From contig JANXTR010000028.1 of NCBI GenBank assembly GCA_025352325.1, forward strand, positions 1-64,000: a stretch of 64,000 bases of DNA, in the 5' to 3' direction. This DNA is from Microbacteriaceae bacterium (GTDB lineage: Bacteria > Actinomycetota > Actinomycetes > Actinomycetales > Microbacteriaceae). The translations under genes and the position numbers were made by a program. This document shows positions 24,259 to 32,346 of the stretch, piece after piece. Position 1 is the stretch's first letter, and each line of letters begins with the position of its first letter. The notes under the pieces were generated by a model, which was not told the origin of the DNA, did no database searches, and saw nothing but the letters and a program-made list of their open reading frames with translations.

Positions 24259-24972
24259 TCAGAATATGTCGGGCGACGGTGTCGACGCCCAGCGGATGGT
24301 GACGTCCGCGTGGCGGTCGAAGCGGTATCCGGCCCCCCGCACGGTGCGCACGATGTCCTCGTAGGCGCCGAGCTTCGAGCGCAACCGCCGCACGTGCACG
24401 TCGATGGTGCGCTCGTTCGGGACGTCCTCGCCCTCGCCGTCGGCCCAGAGCGTCGCGATGATCTCGCTGCGGTCGATCGTGCGCCCCTCGCGCAGCACGA
24501 GGAACTGCAGCAGCTCGAACTCCTTGTAGGTCAGCGGCGAGGTCTCGCCGTCGAGGAGCACCCGCTTGCGCGAGATGTCGATGACGACGCCGCCTTTCGG
24601 CTCGGGCGTGGGGGCGGCGACCTCCTGGCGACGCTTGGCGAGTGCTGCCGGGTCCTGCAGGGCGAGGCGGACGACGTCCACGTCGCGTCCGCCAGCACCG
24701 GCAGGAGCCAGGGCGACAGAGGCGTAGGTCTCGGCCCCGGGGACGAGGTCGACGGCGAGCTTGCGCAGAGCCTGGACGACCTCCCCGAGGTCAGTGCCTG
24801 CTGCAGCGGCCTTCAGTTCGTCGATGCCGACGTAGAGGGCGAAGCCGCGAGCCTCGGTCCCCTCAGGAACGGCTCGCACGGCCCGTGGGGCGGGCGGAGC
24901 GTCCGGCGCGGGAATGGGTCGAATGATCGGACGGGCGGTGGGACGCAGGGCGTCGAGGGTGGCAAGGGACAT
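24259..24972 (-). CDS. Orphan winged-helix DNA-binding protein without receiver domain
   Basis: A 237-residue protein whose C-terminal 95 residues are an OmpR/PhoB-type winged helix (LTYKEFELLQFLVLREG, RTIDVHVRRLRSKLG, RGAGYRFD). The N-terminal 130 residues hold no phospho-acceptor Asp or other receiver features; after an Arg/Pro-rich linker comes an alpha/beta-looking stretch (GFALYVGIDELKAAAAG to DVVRLALQDP) that I do not recognise. The ATG at 24972 follows AAGGAT. No kinase gene is nearby. A 15-bp tandem repeat lies 200 bases upstream. It probably responds to something other than phosphorylation. Confidence 0.88.
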   Translation of the reverse strand: MSLATLDALRPTARPIIRPIPAPDAPPAPRAVRAVPEGTEARGFALYVGIDELKAAAAGTDLGEVVQALRKLAVDLVPGAETYASVALAPAGAGGRDVDVVRLALQDPAALAKRRQEVAAPTPEPKGGVVIDISRKRVLLDGETSPLTYKEFELLQFLVLREGRTIDRSEIIATLWADGEGEDVPNERTIDVHVRRLRSKLGAYEDIVRTVRGAGYRFDRHADVTIRWASTPSPDIF

Positions 24973-25175
24973 GGTGTCAAATCCTTGGTCTGGTGCGGGC
25001 GTCGCCGTGTCGTCCACTGATGTGTCATCCACGGCTGATCGCCTCACGGGTGTATCGAAAGTGCGGGAGTACGGATTCCTGGTCCAGGACAGCGGGAATC
25101 CGGGAGTTCATGAGAGATCTGAACTCGACGAGGGGAATGCCTCTAGGCACACATTCGACAACACGCGACCGCACG

Positions 25176-25250
25176 CACCGGCATCATCAACACCGGCATC
25201 ATCAACACCGGCATCATCAACACCGGCATCATCAACACCGGCATCATCAT
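25176..25250. repeat. Tandem repeat, five copies of a 15-bp unit
   Basis: The unit CACCGGCATCATCAA is repeated head to tail five times, perfect except for the last base. It lies in the 393-base gap between the winged-helix gene and upp, where I see no convincing gene. A plus-strand frame through it would read as a His-rich peptide and a minus-strand frame as repeats of DDAGV. It could be an array of binding sites or a length-variable minisatellite. Confidence 0.9.
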
Positions 25251-25365
25251 GCCGGCGTTCCCAGGGGCCTCGAGGGAGGTCAGGGTGCGCGAGTGGTCGG
25301 TCATGCGTGCAAGTTTCTTGCACGGACGCATGAAATGCAAGCCGACGCCGTGGGAGCGTTGCGAC

Positions 25366-25998
25366 TCAGACGGTCCCGTACAGCCGGTCACCCGCGTCGC
25401 CGAGCCCGGGAACGATGTAGCCGAGCTCGTTCAGCTTCTCGTCGAGCGCGCCGAGCACGATGGTGACTTCTCGGCCCTCCGTGGCCTTCTTGACCGCTTC
25501 GAGGCCCTCGGGGGCAGCGATCAGGCAGACCGCGGTGACGTCGACGGCTCCGCGTGCGAATAGGTACTCGATGGCGGCGATCAGGGACCCGCCGGTCGCC
25601 AGCATCGGATCGAGCACGAAGCACTGGCGGTCGCTGAGGTCGTCGGGCAGGCGCTCGGCGTAGATGTCGGGTTGCAGGGTCTCCTCGTTGCGGACCATGC
25701 CCAGGAAGCCGACCTCGGCCGTGGGGATCAGCTTCGTCATACCGCTGAGCATTCCGAGCCCCGCGCGCAGAATCGGCACGACCAAGGGGCGCGGGTCGCT
25801 GATCTCGACGCCCTGCGTCTCGGCGACGGGCGTCGTGATGGTCACCGGCTTGGTACGGACGTTGCGCGTCGCCTCGTAGGCCAGCAGCGTCACCAGCTCC
25901 TCGGCCAGCGCACGGAACGTCGGTGAGGGCGTGTTCTCATCGCGCAAGACGGTCAGCTTGTGGGTGACGAGGGGGTGGTCGGCAACGTGGACGCGCAT
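25366..25998 (-). CDS. upp: Uracil phosphoribosyltransferase
   Basis: Salvage enzyme converting uracil and PRPP to UMP, 210 residues, the usual length. The PRPP-binding loop DPMLATGGS and the uracil-binding end ([14 protein letters not shown]) are intact, as is PILRAGLGM. The ATG at 25998 is chosen because it gives the family N-terminus [11 protein letters not shown]; longer frames overlap the divergent tadA gene. It is monocistronic and divergent from tadA. Confidence 0.97.
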   Translation of the reverse strand: MRVHVADHPLVTHKLTVLRDENTPSPTFRALAEELVTLLAYEATRNVRTKPVTITTPVAETQGVEISDPRPLVVPILRAGLGMLSGMTKLIPTAEVGFLGMVRNEETLQPDIYAERLPDDLSDRQCFVLDPMLATGGSLIAAIEYLFARGAVDVTAVCLIAAPEGLEAVKKATEGREVTIVLGALDEKLNELGYIVPGLGDAGDRLYGTV

Positions 25999-26052
25999 AG
26001 GCTCGATGCTACCGGCGCACCGTTCATGGTCGGTCGGGGCGAAAGGGACCGG

Positions 26053-26538
26053 ATGCCGCTGCTCCCGCTCGACGCCGCCTCGCGCGACGCCGCCATGCGG
26101 GTGGCTCTCGCGCAGGCCGAGCTCGCCTTCCGCACCGGCGACGTGCCGGTCGGCGCCGTGCTGCTCGACGCTGACGGCAGCGTGCTGGCCATGACACGCA
26201 ACGAGCGCGAGAAGCTGCACGATCCGACAGCGCACGCCGAGGTGCTCGCGATCCGGCGCGGGGCCGAGACGCGGGGCGACTGGCGCCTCACCGACACCAC
26301 CCTGGTGGTCACCCTCGAGCCCTGCGTGCTCTGCGCGGGCGCCATCCTGTCCGCCCGGATCCCGCGCGTCGTGTTCGGCGCGTGGGACGAGAAGGCCGGC
26401 GCGGCGGGCAGCGTGCACGATCTGCTGCGTGACCGCCGGCTGAATCATCGCGTCGAGGTCATCGGGGGGGTGCTCGAGTCGGAGTGCGGCGCGCTGCTGA
26501 CGGGCTTCTTCCGGAGCGAGATGCCCTCCGAGCTGTAG
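26053..26538 (+). CDS. tadA: tRNA-specific adenosine deaminase
   Basis: Zinc deaminase of 161 residues that converts A34 to inosine. The HAE motif (TAHAEVLAI) and PCxxC motif (EPCVLCAGA) supply the zinc ligands and catalytic Glu. Its natural substrate in bacteria is tRNA-Arg(ACG), which is encoded at 7515-7587 in this window. ATG at 26053 has GAAAGGG nearby. It is divergent from upp by 54 bases and converges with the CDF transporter gene. Confidence 0.95.
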   Translation: MPLLPLDAASRDAAMRVALAQAELAFRTGDVPVGAVLLDADGSVLAMTRNEREKLHDPTAHAEVLAIRRGAETRGDWRLTDTTLVVTLEPCVLCAGAILSARIPRVVFGAWDEKAGAAGSVHDLLRDRRLNHRVEVIGGVLESECGALLTGFFRSEMPSEL

Positions 26539-26544
26539 CTCGCC

Positions 26545-27507
26545 CTAGTCCTCGGACTTGAGGATGATCGCGTCGGTCGGCGGGTCGCCGTCGCTCGGCG
26601 GATGGAACAGATCGGGCTCGATGTAGATGACGCGGGCCGCGGGGATCTTTCCTCGGATGTCCGCCTCGAGCGAGTCGATGGCGGCGGCGATCTCGACGAG
26701 CCGGGTCGCGGGCGGGAAGGCGACCTTCGCCGCGATCAGCAGCTCGTCCGGTCCGAGGTAGAGGGTCTTCATGTGGATCAGCGACTCGACGCTCGCGTTG
26801 GCGTTGATGGCATCCCGGATGGTGGCGATGTTCTCGGGCGATGCCCCCTCGCCCAGCAGCAGGCTCTTCGTTTCGAGGCCGAGGATCAGCGCGACCACGA
26901 TGAGCAGCGCGCCGATGAACAGGGTGGCGAGCGCGTCGAACAGCGGGTCGCCGGTGATGATCGTGAGCCCCACGCCGAGCAGCGCGAAGACGAGACCGAT
27001 CAGGGCCGCAGTGTCTTCGAGCAGCACGATCGGCAGCTCGGGGGCCTTGGCCCTGCGGACGAACTGGACCCATGACCCGGAGCCCTTGAACGGCAGCGAC
27101 TCGCGGCGGGCGGTGCGCAGCGAGAAGCTTTCGAGCACGATCGAGATGAGGATGACGACGATCGGCAGCCAGACCACCGAGAGCGGCTCGGGGTGCTGGA
27201 GCTTGTGGAAGCCCTCGTAGATCGAGTACGAACCGCCGACCGTGAACAGGATGATTGAGACCAGGAAGCCGTAGAGGTAGCGCGCCCGGCCGTAACCGAA
27301 GGGGTGCTCCTCGTCCGCGGCCTTCTGCGAACGACGGCCGCCGATCAGCAGCAGCACCTGGTTGATCGTGTCGGCGAAGGAGTGGACGGCCTCGGCCAGC
27401 ATGGCGCCGGATCCCGAGAACACGGCGGCGATGAGCTTGGTGATCGCGATGCCGAGGTTTGCGAGCATCGCGGCGATGATCGCTTTGTTCCCGCCGCTCG
27501 CACTCAC
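26545..27507 (-). CDS. Cation diffusion facilitator family transporter
   Basis: Membrane divalent-metal transporter of 320 residues with about six membrane segments and a cytoplasmic C-terminal domain (MKTLYLGPDELLIAAKV). The first metal site is conserved as HSFAD on helix 2; the matching site on helix 5 reads EDTAALIG in place of the common HxxxD, as in the subgroup related to SLC30A9. The GTG start at 27507 is 23 bases from the divergent proC gene. Likely substrates are zinc, manganese or iron, but the altered helix-5 site makes prediction unsafe. Confidence 0.9.
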   Translation of the reverse strand: MSASGGNKAIIAAMLANLGIAITKLIAAVFSGSGAMLAEAVHSFADTINQVLLLIGGRRSQKAADEEHPFGYGRARYLYGFLVSIILFTVGGSYSIYEGFHKLQHPEPLSVVWLPIVVILISIVLESFSLRTARRESLPFKGSGSWVQFVRRAKAPELPIVLLEDTAALIGLVFALLGVGLTIITGDPLFDALATLFIGALLIVVALILGLETKSLLLGEGASPENIATIRDAINANASVESLIHMKTLYLGPDELLIAAKVAFPPATRLVEIAAAIDSLEADIRGKIPAARVIYIEPDLFHPPSDGDPPTDAIILKSED

Positions 27508-27530
27508 CCCGCCAACCTACACTTTCGAGC

Positions 27531-28385
27531 ATGACCGTCCTCCTCCCGCAGATCGCCATCCTCGGAGCTGGCTCGATGGGCGGCGCCATCCTGTCCGGCC
27601 TCCTCTCGCCCGAGGTCGAGACCGCCGGCATCACCGTCACGAACCGCACCGAGGCGAAGGCCGCCGGCGTGCGGATGTCAACAGCCGGTCATGCGGGGGT
27701 CGTGTCGCTCGCCCTCGAATCCGACCCGGATGCCACGACCACCGCCCTGCACGGAGCGAAACTCGTGCTGCTGGGGGTGAAGCCCGCCATGGTGCCCAAG
27801 CTGCTCCGCGACATCCGCGACACGCTCCCGCCTGATGCGATCGTGGTCAGCGTCGCCGCGGGCGTGACGATCGCGACGATGGAGGCGCTCGTGCCGAACG
27901 TGGTGTTCCGCGCGATGCCCAACACGCCTTCGCTCGTCGGGCTCGGGGTCACCGGGGTCGCCGCGGGCTCGCGCGCCTCGGACGAGCACGCCGCGCTCGT
28001 CCGCACGCTCTTCGAAACCGTCGGCGCGGTCATCGAGCTCCCCGAGTCGCAGATCGACGCGCTCAGCACGATCTCGGGGTCGGGCCCGGCCTACGTGTTC
28101 CTGCTGATCGAGCAGCTCACGGCGACGGCGCGCAAGCTCGGCTTCGACGAGGAGCAGTCCCGGATCATGGTCGAGCAGACCTTCCGCGGTGCGTCCGAGC
28201 TGCTCGCGCGGGAGCGGCAGCAGTCGGATGTCGACCCGGCCGAGCTGCGCCGCCGCGTCACGAGCCCCAAGGGCACGACCGAGCGCGCGATCGGCGTGCT
28301 GCAGTCGGCGGACCTCAGCGAGCTGTTCGACCGCGCAACGGCCGCCGCTCTCGTGCGCGCGGGCGAGATGGCTTGCGGGGAGTAG
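27531..28385 (+). CDS. proC: Pyrroline-5-carboxylate reductase
   Basis: Last enzyme of proline synthesis, 284 residues. The Rossmann motif GAGSMGGAI binds NAD(P)H at the N-terminus, and the C-terminal dimerisation domain carries the signature from SGSGPAYVFLL through to RRRVTSPKGTT. Length and order match the family. ATG at 27531 lies 23 bases from the divergent CDF gene, so the promoters overlap. Confidence 0.97.
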   Translation: MTVLLPQIAILGAGSMGGAILSGLLSPEVETAGITVTNRTEAKAAGVRMSTAGHAGVVSLALESDPDATTTALHGAKLVLLGVKPAMVPKLLRDIRDTLPPDAIVVSVAAGVTIATMEALVPNVVFRAMPNTPSLVGLGVTGVAAGSRASDEHAALVRTLFETVGAVIELPESQIDALSTISGSGPAYVFLLIEQLTATARKLGFDEEQSRIMVEQTFRGASELLARERQQSDVDPAELRRRVTSPKGTTERAIGVLQSADLSELFDRATAAALVRAGEMACGE

Positions 28386-28502
28386 CTCGCGGCGGTCGTC
28401 CGTCTCATTGGATGCTCCTAGGCTGCGGCAGTGTGTGACCGAGGTGGCGCTCGCATCCTCGTCTCAGCGGGGCACACGGCTCCGCGGGGAAGGGATGAAC
28501 CG

Positions 28503-28820
28503 ATGAGCACCGACCACGAGATGGAGCCGATCGCGGGGGAGCCACCCGTCGCGACGCTGACGACCGCGAAGGCCGTGATGCCGAAGTCCACACGAATCCT
28601 CGCGATGACCGCGGGCGGGGTCGTCGTCGCCGCTGCGGTGTTCGGGGGAGGCGTCGCGTTCGGCACCTCGTTGAACTCCGGCGTGAGCACGGCCCAGCAG
28701 GGGCAGTTCAGCGGCACACCGCCGACCGGGATGACCGGCACCGGTCCAGGAAGAACGACCGGCACCGCGCCGACGGGTGCTCCGACGGATGCGGCGGGCG
28801 TGACCACCACGACGGGATAG
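28503..28820 (+). CDS. Single-span membrane protein of unknown function
   Basis: A 105-residue protein: an acidic cytoplasmic N-terminus of about 30 residues, one membrane segment near 33-55 (AGGVVVAAAVFGGGVAFG) and a Gly/Thr/Pro-rich external tail. The ATG at 28503 follows GGGAAGGG. It resembles the next gene in layout and around the membrane segment, suggesting a tandem duplication. No known domain. Confidence 0.7.
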   Translation: MSTDHEMEPIAGEPPVATLTTAKAVMPKSTRILAMTAGGVVVAAAVFGGGVAFGTSLNSGVSTAQQGQFSGTPPTGMTGTGPGRTTGTAPTGAPTDAAGVTTTTG

Positions 28821-28956
28821 CGCTCCGTCAAGGGCTCTCGGCGATCTCCCGGCGGATCCATCAGCGGCGCTGGGGGTTCTCGCGGGTTCGCTTCAGTCGC
28901 AACCAGCAAGGTGATGTCTCCGGGTCGCATGACCCCCTCACGAGGAGAGCATCCCC

Positions 28957-29358
28957 ATGTCAGAGCAGACCGAACCCATCGAGCCCGACTCCACCCTTCC
29001 CGCGGTGACCGAGACCACCGAGACCACCCCGGCTCTGACTGCACCCACCGCTCCGACCGCTCCGGTGGCGGTGCCCGTCACGCGTCGCTCAGTCACCCTC
29101 CCGCTGCTCCCGCTCGGCATCGTCGGCGGGGTCATCGTCGCGCTGCTGTTCTTCGGCGCAGGCGTGGCGATCGGGTACGGCGTGGCGTCGCACGACGGCC
29201 GGTCGGACAACGCCCAGCAGTACCGCGGCGGCACCCCCGGGTACCAGTTTGGCAACGGCGACGGATTCGCCCCTCGCCCGAACCAGGGCGGCCAGAACGA
29301 GCAGGGCCCGAACGGCCGCCCGGGGGACCGTGCGACCACAGGCCCCAACAACGGCTAG
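28957..29358 (+). CDS. Single-span membrane protein, paralogue of the preceding gene
   Basis: A 133-residue protein with a Thr/Pro-rich N-terminus, a membrane segment at about 50-72 (GIVGGVIVALLFFGAGVAIGYG) and a Gly/Gln/Asn/Pro-rich tail. The FGxGVAxG core followed by a QQ-containing tail mirrors the gene at 28503. GAGGAGA precedes the ATG. It is followed by an ArsR-type regulator gene 82 bases later. Function unknown; the disordered tail would be outside the membrane. Confidence 0.72.
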   Translation: MSEQTEPIEPDSTLPAVTETTETTPALTAPTAPTAPVAVPVTRRSVTLPLLPLGIVGGVIVALLFFGAGVAIGYGVASHDGRSDNAQQYRGGTPGYQFGNGDGFAPRPNQGGQNEQGPNGRPGDRATTGPNNG

Positions 29359-29440
29359 GAGAGCACGGGCTGGTCGCCCGAGGCGAACCTCTCCCACCGG
29401 ACACCTGGTGACCTGCAGCCTGTCTGACTACTCTGGCACG

Positions 29441-29947
29441 ATGGCTGACATCTTCGACGTGCTCGCCGACGGCACCCGTCGCGAGCTGCTCCTGCACCTG
29501 TTGCACCGCGCCGGCACCGCGTCCGCACGCGGAGAGATCGCCGTGAGCGAGCTCGTCGCCGAGCTGGGCATCAGCCAGCCGACCGTCTCGAAGCACCTCA
29601 GGGTGCTGCGCGATCACGGCCTGGTCGCGGTGCGCGAGGAAGGGCAACACCGCTACTACCGCCTCGACTCCGGCCCGCTCGACGAGCTGGCACTCTGGCT
29701 CGCTCCGTTCGTAACCGGCTCGCCGGCGACGAGCTCGGCGGACTCGGACGCGGCATCCACCGTGTACGTCGCCTGGGCGGGAACCGACGTCGCCGACCGC
29801 GTCGGTCGCCGCGCCGCGGAGACGGCGCACAATGCGCGCGCCGCGATCGGGGCAGCGCAAGGGCGGCTGCATGGCGCGCAGGAGAAGCTGCAGGGTGCCC
29901 AGAAGCGCGTCGTCGCGCGGGTTCAGCAACTTCCGTTCAACGAGTAG
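29441..29947 (+). CDS. ArsR-type winged-helix regulator
   Basis: A 168-residue DNA-binding protein. The first 85 residues are an ArsR-like winged helix (DVLADGTRRELLLHLL, then VSELVAELGISQPTVSKHLRVLRDHGLV and the wing HRYYRL). No metal-binding Cys pair is present, so it belongs to the metal-independent branch. The C-terminal third is Ala/Gln/Arg-rich and helical (GAAQGRLHGAQEKLQGAQKR), possibly a coiled coil. The ATG at 29441 is chosen because it starts the domain; a longer frame overlaps the membrane-protein gene. Target unknown. Confidence 0.85.
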   Translation: MADIFDVLADGTRRELLLHLLHRAGTASARGEIAVSELVAELGISQPTVSKHLRVLRDHGLVAVREEGQHRYYRLDSGPLDELALWLAPFVTGSPATSSADSDAASTVYVAWAGTDVADRVGRRAAETAHNARAAIGAAQGRLHGAQEKLQGAQKRVVARVQQLPFNE

Positions 29948-30129
29948 AAGCTCCCGCGAACCGGATGCTTATCACCCGAACGGGTGCGACGCACTCGGGT
30001 GCTTTACAGCGGCTTGCGCCGCCCCCTAGTGTTGCGACTGCGAGAGCACTCCCGTCACAGGAGTCACACTGCTTTCAGCGAGCAAGATCGGGGTACGAGC
30101 TTCAGGGCTCGCAGAAATCAGGGGCGGTA

Positions 30130-30324
30130 ATGGCGAAGGAACTGTCGGACGTGCGTTTTCTCACGGTCGCCGAGGTGGCCGAGATGATGCGCGTCTCGAA
30201 CATGACCGTCTACCGTCTCGTGCACTCCGGAGACCTGCCCGCGATCCGCTTCGGCCGCTCGTTCCGCATCCCGGAGTCGGCCGTCGAGGCCGCCATCTCG
30301 CTGCCCGAGTCGCAGGTCGGCTGA
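30130..30324 (+). CDS. BldC-like excisionase-family DNA-binding protein
   Basis: A 64-residue MerR-type helix-turn-helix protein: FLTVAEVAEMMRVSNMTVYRLVHSGDLPAIRFGRSFRIPESAV is the standard BldC pattern of actinobacteria, where it acts as a developmental or global transcription factor binding direct repeats. The ATG at 30130 is preceded by GGGGCGGTA. It lies just before the bS22 gene, a neighbourhood that supports chromosomal, not phage, origin. Confidence 0.9.
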   Translation: MAKELSDVRFLTVAEVAEMMRVSNMTVYRLVHSGDLPAIRFGRSFRIPESAVEAAISLPESQVG

Positions 30325-30474
30325 GCTCCTCGCCGCCGGTCGAGTTCTTGCTGGTCGAATCTGTCGAGACCCGGATTCCCGGCACTCCGGTCGGTCAGGT
30401 ACACTCGGCAGGTTAGATTTCCGTGGTCGGTTGATGGCCAGGGTTGGTCAACATCCGACACGATTGAGGTGAAC

Positions 30475-30573
30475 ATGGGTTCTGTCATCAAGAAGCGCCG
30501 CAAGCGCATGGCGAAGAAGAAGCACCGCAAACTGCTGCGCAAGACGCGTCACCAGCGTCGCAACAAAAAGTAG
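30475..30573 (+). CDS. Small ribosomal protein bS22 (AURKAIP1/COX24 domain)
   Basis: A 32-residue, extremely basic protein ([20 protein letters not shown] at the start, then an Arg/Lys-rich end). This is the actinobacterial small-subunit protein bS22, recognised by its [24 protein letters not shown] pattern. Start ATG at 30475 follows GAGGTGAAC. A probable -10 box TACACT is at 30400-30405. It is too short for routine gene finding and ends in a strong terminator. Confidence 0.93.
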   Translation: MGSVIKKRRKRMAKKKHRKLLRKTRHQRRNKK

Positions 30574-30593
30574 ATTTCTTCGCAGAGACGACA

Positions 30594-30627
30594 ACGCGTC
30601 GGGCCGATCAGGCCCGGCGCGTGTTTC
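30594..30627 (+). terminator. Terminator after bS22, shared with the convergent gene
   Basis: ACGCGTCGGGCC pairs with GGCCCGGCGCGT (one mismatch) around a short loop and is followed by GTTTCTATT. It spans the stop codon region of the minus-strand HAD gene, so it probably stops transcription from both sides. Confidence 0.8.
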
Positions 30628-31402
30628 TATTCGCCGACTTCTTGACCGCACGCGCTTCGCGACGCACCCGGCGCTGCGCCTCCCGGATGCTCGGCGGACT
30701 CAGCCGGAGCACCGGCCACCCGTGCTCGTGCGCGTGACGGGTGAGGATGACATCCGGATTCACCACGACCGGGTGCCCGACCAGTTCGAGCAGCGGGATG
30801 TCGTTGCGGCTGTCGGAGTACGCCCAGCTGTCCGCGAGGTCGGCCCCGGCGTCGGCCGCGAGTTCGCGCACGGCCTCGGCCTTGCGCTCGTTGTGGAGCA
30901 CGTGGCCGATGAGCTCTCCGGTGTAGACACCATCGACGACCACGGCGCGGGTGCCGAGGGCGCCGGTCAGGCCGAGGCGACGTGCCATCAGGTCGCCGAT
31001 CTCCCAGGGGGTCGCAGACACGAGCCAGACCTCGTGGCCCTTGGCAAGGTGCTCCTGGGTGAGGTCGACGGTCTCCGCGTAGAGACGGGGCTTGATCCGT
31101 TCCTCCCAGATCGAGTCCGCGAGCCCCAGCACCTGCGTCTCGGTGAGCCCGCCGACGAGGCCGAGCGCGCGCTCCCTGGCAGTCTTCAGGTGCTCGTCGT
31201 TCTCGCCGACCTTGATGAAGCGACGCTGGTGCCAGGCGAACAGGGCGACATCCCGCACCCCGATCACATGCTGCTTCCATGCCTCGCGGCCCAGTTGGAA
31301 CAGGCTGGTGCCCCGCATGAGCGTGTTGTCCACGTCGAAGAAGGCGAGGATCGGGCGGTCGCTCGGGTCCGGGCCTTCGGACGTGCTCGGCGGTTCGGAC
31401 AT
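30608..31402 (-). CDS. HAD-IB family hydrolase
   Basis: Phosphatase-like HAD protein of 264 residues. Motif I is FFDVDNTL with both Asp residues, motif II is WLVSATPW, and motif IV is AYSDSRNDIPLLE, matching the HAD-IB group that includes phosphoserine phosphatase and lysophosphatidate phosphatases. The start at 31402 leaves a short Ser/Pro-rich lead. The C-terminus is basic (KKSANRNTRRA). It is divergent from a glutaredoxin-like gene. Unlike the HAD domain fused to the acyl reductase, its catalytic DxD is intact. Substrate unknown. Confidence 0.88.
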   Translation of the reverse strand: MSEPPSTSEGPDPSDRPILAFFDVDNTLMRGTSLFQLGREAWKQHVIGVRDVALFAWHQRRFIKVGENDEHLKTARERALGLVGGLTETQVLGLADSIWEERIKPRLYAETVDLTQEHLAKGHEVWLVSATPWEIGDLMARRLGLTGALGTRAVVVDGVYTGELIGHVLHNERKAEAVRELAADAGADLADSWAYSDSRNDIPLLELVGHPVVVNPDVILTRHAHEHGWPVLRLSPPSIREAQRRVRREARAVKKSANRNTRRA

Positions 31403-31474
31403 CGGTTCATCGTATCCGGCGAGGAGCCGACCCCGACGCTCGCTCCGGCTGCCCGGTCGCCATAGCCTGGGGCG

Positions 31475-31729
31475 GTGCCCCGCCTCACCTTCATTGGCAA
31501 ACCCGACTGCCACCTCTGCGAGGACGCCCGCGCGATCGTCGAGACGGTGCTGCTCGAGTTCCCGGGGGTGACGCTCGAGGAGCGCTCGATTCTCGACGAG
31601 CCGGAACTGTTCGACGCCTACGTCGAGGAGATCCCCGTCATCATGATCGACGACCGGGTGCACACCATCTGGAAGGTGGATGCCGCCCGCCTCCGTTCCG
31701 CCCTTGAGCGGGCCGCCGCCGATTCCTAG
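31475..31729 (+). CDS. Glutaredoxin-like thiol protein
   Basis: An 84-residue thioredoxin-fold protein with an active-site CHLC (residues 12-15), preceded by LTFIGKPD, and a cis-Pro in EEIPVIMID. This is the glutaredoxin-like small-protein pattern common in actinobacteria next to metabolic genes. The start is GTG at 31475. The next frame begins 50 bases before its stop. Redox partner is not evident. Confidence 0.88.
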   Translation: MPRLTFIGKPDCHLCEDARAIVETVLLEFPGVTLEERSILDEPELFDAYVEEIPVIMIDDRVHTIWKVDAARLRSALERAAADS

Positions 31730-32087
31730 GCTCTCGCCCGAACTGTTGTTCGTCGGAGCCGAGCTGGTGCGCGACCTGCCACTGCTCGATCCGGACCTTG
31801 ACGCCCCTGACCGGTTGCCCTCTGTTGTGCGCGAGTTCCGCCTGCTCGCGGGGGCGGCGAGCGGCGGCATCGTGTCGTCCCCCGAGTACGTGCACTCGGC
31901 ATCCGGGGTGACGAAGAACGCGCTCGACTGGCTGGCCGGCTCGACGGGGCTGTACGGCAAGCCGGTGCTGTTGACCATCCTGCCCGACGGAGAAGTCGTG
32001 GAGGCTGGCCTCCACCTCCGGCTCGACATCGCTCTTGAGCAGTTCTCGGCCGCTATGGCGCTAGCCGGGCGGGTCGTGCGCCCCTAG
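31680..32087 (+). CDS. NADPH-dependent FMN reductase-like protein, N-terminally short
   Basis: A 135-residue frame whose centre matches the flavodoxin-like FMN reductases: SSPEYVHSASGVTKNALDWLAGS followed by LYGKPVLL. Full-length members start with a GSLRxxS phosphate loop about 35 residues before this segment; here it is missing, and the frame instead overlaps the glutaredoxin-like gene by 50 bases. Either the start is misplaced inside a degenerate gene or the protein is a truncated, probably FMN-free relic. Codon use remains normal. Function uncertain. Confidence 0.55.
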   Translation: MPPASVPPLSGPPPIPRLSPELLFVGAELVRDLPLLDPDLDAPDRLPSVVREFRLLAGAASGGIVSSPEYVHSASGVTKNALDWLAGSTGLYGKPVLLTILPDGEVVEAGLHLRLDIALEQFSAAMALAGRVVRP

Positions 32088-32139
32088 GCTGACGCCTGCG
32101 TCGTCGTCGACCCGCTCTCACCTTCGGAAGGACCGCGTC

Positions 32140-32319
32140 ATGAAGTTCCAGATCGTCAAGGGCAAGAGCACCACACAGCCGTACTTCTGGCGCATCGTCG
32201 CCTCCAACGGCCAGACGCTCGCCGTGAGCGAGAACTACGTCGCCAAGGCCTCCGCCAAGAGCGCCGTCGAATCCGTCATCAAGAACGCCGCTGGCGCGAC
32301 GGTCGAAGACCTGTCATAA
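32140..32319 (+). CDS. DUF1508/YegP family small protein
   Basis: A 59-residue protein with one YegP repeat: YFWRIVASNGQTLAVSENYV followed by KASAKSAVESVIKNA. The family is widespread and its role is not established. The ATG at 32140 follows GGAAGGACC. It stands alone and converges on aspS across the second REP-like element. It is short enough to be missed by length cut-offs. Confidence 0.9.
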   Translation: MKFQIVKGKSTTQPYFWRIVASNGQTLAVSENYVAKASAKSAVESVIKNAAGATVEDLS

Positions 32320-32346
32320 CCGAGTGATCCGACGCCCGAGACGGGC

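Noticed and set aside
25176-25250. A short CRISPR-like array
   Set aside because: The 15-bp units are contiguous with no spacers and there are no cas genes.
28386-28502. Possible cyclic-di-AMP or other riboswitch before the membrane-protein gene
   Set aside because: A GGGAUGAACC-like string is present, but no supporting paired stems could be built.
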